Positions 59,343 through 64,000 of a stretch of DNA of 64,000 nt are shown piece after piece (within the stretch, counting starts at the first letter, position 1; each line of letters opens with the position of its first letter). The notes below the pieces were generated by a model. It ran no database searches, had not been told where the DNA came from, and worked only from the letters and a program-made list of their open reading frames with translations. Source of the stretch: Eggerthella sp. YY7918 (lineage in GTDB: Bacteria; Actinomycetota; Coriobacteriia; Coriobacteriales; Eggerthellaceae); NCBI RefSeq assembly GCF_000270285.1, contig NC_015738.1:1488001-1552000 (forward strand). The letters are read 5' to 3'. The position numbers and the translations under genes were made by a program.

Positions 59343-61589
59343 TTAGCCTTCGTGACGGCGACGAGGGGTGCGACCGTTGCCATTGCCGCCTCGACCTTCG
59401 CGGCTGCTACGACCCGGACGGTTGTCGCGCCCGCCATTACCATGATCGTGAGAGCGGTCGTGGCCAGTGCCGCTGGCAGGCAAACCCGCCGGCGCATCCG
59501 GCTTGTCCAGACGATCGAGCGAAATCTTGCCCGAATTCAGATCGACCTCAAGCACCTTCACCTTGATGATATCGCCAAGGTTGAGTACGTCCTCCACCTT
59601 GCCCACACGGCCATTGGCCACGCGGCTGATGTGAAGCAGACCGTCCTTGCCCGGCGTCAACTTCACGAACGCACCGAAGTCTTTGATGCCTACCACTTCT
59701 CCGTCAAACTCTTCGCCCACCTCGGGTTCCTTCACAATACCCAAGATCATGGCCTTGGCGGCATCGCCTGCAGGGCCTTCGATGGCCGCAATATGAATAG
59801 TGCCGTCCTCTTGGATGTCGATGTGCGCGCCCGTTTCCTCCTGGATACCGCGCACCACCTTGCCGCCGCTTCCGATAACATCGCGAATCTTATCGACAGG
59901 AATATGGATGGTTTCGATACGCGGCGCGTACTGCGAAAGCTCCTCACGAGGTGCGTCGATGGTCTCAAGCATAGCAGCCAGAATATGAGCACGGCCCTCG
60001 CTTGCCTGTTTGAGCGCACGAGCCAGAATCTCAACCGAAAGACCGCGCGCCTTGTTGTCCATCTGAAGCGCGGTGATACCCTTTTCAGTGCCGCAGACCT
60101 TGAAGTCCATGTCGCCCAAGAAGTCTTCAAGACCCTGGATATCGGAGAGAATGACCACGTCGTCACCCTCTTTGATCAGGCCCATGGCAATGCCGGATAC
60201 CGGCGCTTTGATGGGCACGCCCGCATCCATAAGGGCAAGGGTGCTGCCGCAGGTAGATGCCATGGACGACGAGCCGTTGGACTCAAGCACCTCAGACACC
60301 ACGCGGATGGCGTAGGGGAATTCGTCTTCGCTCGGCAGCACCGGAATAAGGGCACGCTCAGCCAGTGCGCCGTGGCCGATCTCGCGGCGCTTCGGAGCAC
60401 CCATGCGGCCGGTCTCGCCCGTGCAGTACGGCGGGAAGTTGTACTGGTGCATGTAGCGCTTGCCTTCGGCCGGGTCGATGGTGTCAAGACGCTGCCATTC
60501 GTTGAGCATGCCCAGCGTGCAGATGGAAAGCGCCTGCGTCTGACCGCGCTGGAACAGGCCCGAGCCGTGTACGCGAGGCAGATAGCCTGGCACAATATAG
60601 AGCGGACGGATCTCGTCGGGGCGACGGCCGTCGGCGCGCTCGCCCGTCTCGATAACCATGGCGCGCATGGCCTTCTTCTCAAGCTTCTTGAGCTCAGCGG
60701 CGATATCGCCCTTCCATGCAGCACGCTCTTCGTCAGAGAACTGCTCGTCTTTGATGCGCGTCTTCAGCTCTTCGACCTTTGCCATACGCGCCTGCTTGTC
60801 AGCGTCGCGCAGGGCAGCGGCCATCTCGCCTTCAAATGCGGCCACGCGCTCAGCGATGGCCGGATCGGCCACGTGAACAGGCCACTCAACCGTCTGGATG
60901 TTGCAACGGTCAAGGAAGCGCTGCTGCGCTTCGCAGAACAGACCGATGGCCTCCTGGCCAAACGACATAGCGGCGAGCATATCTTCTTCGGAGATTTCAT
61001 CCGCGCCCGCTTCGACCATGCTGATGTAGTCAGCCGTGCCGGCGATAGTCAACTCCAAGTCAGAGTTTTCCGATTCTTCAAACGTGGGGTTGACGATGAA
61101 TTCGCCCGTTTCCACGTTACGGCCAATACGCACGCAGGCTGCCGGGCCGTCAAACGGCGCCGAACCCAGCATGAGCGCGGCCGATGCACCCATAACACAA
61201 ATGGTGTCAGGCGGATTGACGCTATCTACCACCAGCGTCGTGCACACAATATGCACCTCGCGCTTGAACCCGTCCACAAAACCGGGACGAATAGGACGGT
61301 CCACCATGCGAGCCGTCAGCGTACCCTTGTCGGAAGGACGCGCTTCGCGCTTGAGGTACCCGCCGGGAATGCGGCCGACCGCATACATCTTCTCGATGAA
61401 GTCGACCGTAAGGGGGAAGAAGTCGTAATCCTTCTCCTCCTTTGAGATGACGGCGGTGACCAACACCGTCGTGTCGCCCTGCGTAACGACCACCGATCCG
61501 GTGGCCTGCTTGGCGAGTTCGCCAGTCTCCAAACGGTACTGCTTTCCGTACAGTTCGAAGGTTTCGACGATTTTCTCCATGTTCTTCAT
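59343..61589 (-). CDS. pnp: Polyribonucleotide nucleotidyltransferase
   Basis: 748 aa PNPase. Two RNase PH domains ([23 protein letters not shown] early; [26 protein letters not shown] in the second), a KH domain ([20 protein letters not shown]) and an S1 domain ([28 protein letters not shown]). The last 40 residues are Gly/Arg/Asn/His-rich. It degrades RNA 3' to 5'. A 6-bp hairpin in the leader (61604-61627), 14 nt before the ATG, may be an autoregulatory element. Confidence 0.97.
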   Translation of the reverse strand: [748 protein letters not shown]

Positions 61590-61703
61590 TTCTTTCTCTT
61601 CACCTTAGCCGCCCTAGTGCCGCTAAGCTTCTTCGGAAATGAGGTACTAACCGTTCCCCCATCTCCACGAGCGGATGTGCCCTTGCACAACCGACCGCGT
61701 ATA

Positions 61704-61725
61704 CAAAAGCCCGCGAAAGCGGGCT
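61704..61725 (-). terminator. Terminator of rpsO
   Basis: Minus strand AGCCCGC-TTTC-GCGGGCT followed by TTTGT. It lies 7 bp after the rpsO stop. Confidence 0.8.
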
Positions 61726-61732
61726 CTCGTTG

Positions 61733-62020
61733 CTAGATGTTGTCGCGAATACCGAGCTTCTTGATAAGTTCGCGATACTCGTTGATGTCGCGGTTCTTGA
61801 TGTACTTCAGAAGGCCGCGGCGCTTACCGATGAGCATCATGAGGCCTCGGCGTGTGTGGTTGTCCTTCTTGTGCACCTTCAGATGCTCGGTCAGGTTGCG
61901 AATGCGCTCTGAGAGGATTGCGACCTGCACCTCGGGGCTGCCGGAGTCGCCTTCGCCCTTGCCGAACTCCTTGATGAGTTCCTCGGTACGCTCTTTGCTG
62001 ATGCTGAGTTTGCTTGCCAT
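61733..62020 (-). CDS. rpsO: 30S ribosomal protein uS15
   Basis: 95 aa with the S15 core ([45 protein letters not shown]). Slightly longer than the usual 89, by N-terminal residues. ATG 62020 has AAAGGTGG at 6 nt. It precedes pnp, as in most bacteria, with a terminator between. Confidence 0.97.
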   Translation of the reverse strand: MASKLSISKERTEELIKEFGKGEGDSGSPEVQVAILSERIRNLTEHLKVHKKDNHTRRGLMMLIGKRRGLLKYIKNRDINEYRELIKKLGIRDNI

Positions 62021-62193
62021 ACGATTCCACCTTTCCTGCGGTTTATCACCGCGCTTGGCACAACCGCACACGACGGTTATGCGCTTTCGTGCTTCCTGCT
62101 GAGTGAACATACGGTGGTCGTATGCAGACCAAGCGGGAAGTGCCTGCGTTTTCGCAGCCCGCCTATTGTACGCGAACAGGTATGCCCCGACAA
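62021..62193 (-). promoter_or_regulatory. rpsO promoter and structured leader
   Basis: Minus strand TTGTCG (62193-62188), 17 bp, TACAAT (62170-62165). The leader of about 138 nt holds three hairpins: CATACG/CGTATG (62124-62108), AACCG/CGGTT (62078-62062) and GCGGT/ACCGC (62052-62038), the last next to the ribosome site. S15 autoregulates through such leaders in many bacteria; the fold here is a candidate only. Confidence 0.55.
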
Positions 62194-62256
62194 GCACGCT
62201 TTACCCCACGTCACAGCTTGCCCACAAAGCTTACCGGTAAGATTGCCTTCCCTCCT

Positions 62257-63402
62257 TTATACGCGGGGGCCTTGGGGAATCCAAATGGTGAAGGACGTGA
62301 CCCCAGCATCGCTGGCAACGTAGATATCGCCGCCGTGGGCGCGGGTGATCTCGCGGGCGATGGCAAGACCCAGCCCCGACCCGCCCGAGGCGGAGCTGCG
62401 CGCCTCTTCGGCACGGAAAAACTTCTCGAACATGCGCTCAAGATGCTGGGGGCTGATTTCGCGCCCTTTATCGGTAACGGTCAATTCCCACCACACGAAG
62501 CCATCGTTTGAGAGGACAAGGCCTGTGTGCACGATCACCTCGGTGTCGGGGTCGGCGTAGGCCACGGCGTTCTTTATAACATTGTTGAGCACGCGCGCCA
62601 CGCGTCCCCCATCTGCAAACACCTCAAAGGTTTCCGGTCCGTCAAATACCAGACGAAGGTTGCGGCTGATGCTAAGCGGGTAGAATTCTTCAATGACCTG
62701 GTTTACGAACAGCGACGCGTCGAAACGAGACCGCTCGATGGGTATGGTCGTCAGGTTGTAGCGTGTGATTTCAAAGAATTCGTCGAGCAGTTCCTCTAAG
62801 CGATAAGCCTTTTCAAGCGTGATATTGGTGTAGCGCGCACGCACTTCGGTCGGCAGGTCGGGCGATTCGTCCAATAAGGTCAGATAGCCGATGATGGACG
62901 TGAGCGGAGTCTTAATATCGTGAGCAAGGTAAGCCACCAGCTCGTTTTTGCGCTCTTCGGCAGCCTTTGCCGCACGTTCGGTGCGCTCGGCTTCCGCCTT
63001 GATGTCGTTGAGCGCCACCGCCGTGGGCGCCAGTTCGTTGGGCAGTATAATGGGACCCTCGCGCTTGGCTAGAATATCGCTTACCGAATCAAGCAGCTTA
63101 TCGAAATACGAGAGTCCTCGATTGATGCCGGCGCGAATCATCAGAACGACGCCGGCAACAAAACCACAGGCGGCAAGGATGATAAGGAGCCTCATGATGA
63201 CGGTATGGGCCTCATAATTAGACCCGAAGATCATGTAGATGACGTTCCACAGTACATCGCCGAGCACATATATACCGCCTGCGACAATAAGCACGTAGAA
63301 GACCATAAACACGATGACGTTCACGATAGTGCGTCTCAAAATGGCATTTGAAAGCCGGCGTGTTTGGTCTGTTTTCGCCTGTTCGAACAGCGTTGCTTCC
63401 AT
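62257..63402 (-). CDS. VanS-like sensor histidine kinase
   Basis: 381 aa. Two membrane helices at about 24-48 and 68-90 with a short outside loop, no clear HAMP, then the H-box ELVAYLAHDIKTPLTS (His161), the N-box (RVARVLNNVIKNAVAYADP) and the G-boxes (TDKGREISPQ, GGSGLGLAI). The dimerisation domain closely resembles VanS of glycopeptide-resistance clusters (TPLTSIIGYLTLLDESPDL), but no vanHAX genes are in the window. The outside sensor loop is short. It starts 10 bp after its partner regulator. Confidence 0.87.
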   Translation of the reverse strand: MEATLFEQAKTDQTRRLSNAILRRTIVNVIVFMVFYVLIVAGGIYVLGDVLWNVIYMIFGSNYEAHTVIMRLLIILAACGFVAGVVLMIRAGINRGLSYFDKLLDSVSDILAKREGPIILPNELAPTAVALNDIKAEAERTERAAKAAEERKNELVAYLAHDIKTPLTSIIGYLTLLDESPDLPTEVRARYTNITLEKAYRLEELLDEFFEITRYNLTTIPIERSRFDASLFVNQVIEEFYPLSISRNLRLVFDGPETFEVFADGGRVARVLNNVIKNAVAYADPDTEVIVHTGLVLSNDGFVWWELTVTDKGREISPQHLERMFEKFFRAEEARSSASGGSGLGLAIAREITRAHGGDIYVASDAGVTSFTIWIPQGPRV

Positions 63403-63412
63403 GGCAGATCTC

Positions 63413-64000
63413 CTAGCCTAGTTTATATCCCACGCCCCACACCGTCTCGATGAACTCTTGAGACGAGTCGATGGCGGCAAGTTTTTTACGCACATGTCGA
63501 ATGTGCACCATGATCGTGTTGTTGCTTTGAGCGTTGGCCGGCTCGCCCCACGCCTCTTCAAAGAGCTCGGGCGAAGCCACAGGGTGTCCCTGTGCCCGCA
63601 TGAGGCAGGCAAGCAGGGAAAACTCTTTGGGAGTGAGCGAAATCGGCTCGCTATGAAGCGTGACCGTGTGGGCCTGCTCGTCGAGAACGATGCCGTTCGC
63701 TTCAAGAAGGGGTCGTTGGTGCGCGGTGACAGGCTGTGCCGTTCGCCGTAAGCGGGCTCGTACACGCGCCACCAACTCGCGCGGTTTAAAGGGTTTGACC
63801 ACATAGTCGTCGGCGCCCAACTCGAATCCGACCACCTTGTCGATCTCTCCGTCTTTTGCCGTGAGAAAAATAATGGGGGTGGTGCTTGTGCGGCGAATTT
63901 CACGACAACAGGTAAACCCATCGAGCCCGGGCATCATGATATCTAATACAACCAAATCAAACGATTCCTGCTCACATGCCGCGAGAAGATCAGACCCTGC
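63413..64000 (-). CDS. VanR-like OmpR-family response regulator (N-terminus outside window)
   Basis: The frame is open to the window edge, so the first residues are missing. The phospho-acceptor is in VVLDIMMPG; FLTAKDGEID and GADDYVVKPFKP (the conserved Lys) complete the receiver. A C-terminal winged helix (ISLTPKEFSLLACLMRAQGHPV, NTIMVHIRHVRKKL, TVWGVGYKLG) binds DNA. It pairs with the VanS-like kinase. Confidence 0.9.
   Translation of the reverse strand, partial: AGSDLLAACEQESFDLVVLDIMMPGLDGFTCCREIRRTSTTPIIFLTAKDGEIDKVVGFELGADDYVVKPFKPRELVARVRARLRRTAQPVTAHQRPLLEANGIVLDEQAHTVTLHSEPISLTPKEFSLLACLMRAQGHPVASPELFEEAWGEPANAQSNNTIMVHIRHVRKKLAAIDSSQEFIETVWGVGYKLG

Noticed and set aside
59352-61445. 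697-codon open frame on the plus strand opposite pnp
   Set aside because: It is the antisense shadow of a well-supported PNPase gene in GC-rich DNA; its translation has no recognisable motif.

Overview
The window reads as chromosomal DNA of an anaerobic, moderately GC-rich actinobacterium of the class Coriobacteriia, most likely an Eggerthellaceae-type gut or oral anaerobe. This is inferred from gene content: selenocysteine machinery, an Ech-type [NiFe] hydrogenase, indolepyruvate:ferredoxin oxidoreductase with phenylacetate-CoA ligases, menaquinone prenyltransferase, SpoVS in a non-sporulation context, and a housekeeping block arranged as in Firmicutes. Genes are densely packed and transcribed in long runs. 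One tRNA (Pro, GGG) is present. I saw no rRNA, insertion sequence, prophage or CRISPR array.

Left part (1-14.5 kb). A selenium/formate-dehydrogenase maturation block comes first: the N-terminus of selA, then divergent fdhD-yedF-cysteine desulfurase-DUF3343, converging on selD. selD itself has an in-frame TGA at its active site, so SelD is probably a selenoprotein. A cold-shock gene, an ECF sigma/anti-sigma pair, tRNA-Pro and a MATE exporter with an apparently leaderless promoter follow. Six genes, echA-F, then encode a complete membrane-bound energy-converting hydrogenase. Its EchD subunit carries an unusual repeated Ala/Lys-rich tail.

Middle part (14.5-36.5 kb). This holds envelope genes (a PgsA-like enzyme, a VanW protein, a DacF-type carboxypeptidase, an FHA protein) interleaved with an aromatic 2-oxoacid module made of two PaaK-ACT pairs flanking iorAB. 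GluQ-type tRNA modification, VanZ, MenA, a hotdog thioesterase, PAP2, Ku, a lipoprotein, a TetR regulator and a divergent FAD-dependent oxidoreductase follow.

Right part (36.5-64 kb), almost all on the minus strand. A MerR regulator has tandem operators that recur in front of vanZ. Next come nrdR-dut and the SOS locus: lexA, divergent from a small LexA-controlled membrane protein. The rest is a large conserved block (hflX, miaA, miaB, spoVS, a GHKL ATPase, rny, recX, recA, a pgsA-cinA fusion, rimO, yajQ, rodZ, ftsK, rnj, dapA, dapB, pnp, rpsO), ending in a VanRS-like two-component system cut by the window edge.

The most interesting items are the selenocysteine-containing SelD, the LexA-controlled small membrane protein opposite lexA, the shared MerR operator set, the EchD tail and the PaaK/ACT/IorAB module. 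All functional statements come from reading motifs and context; no database search was run.
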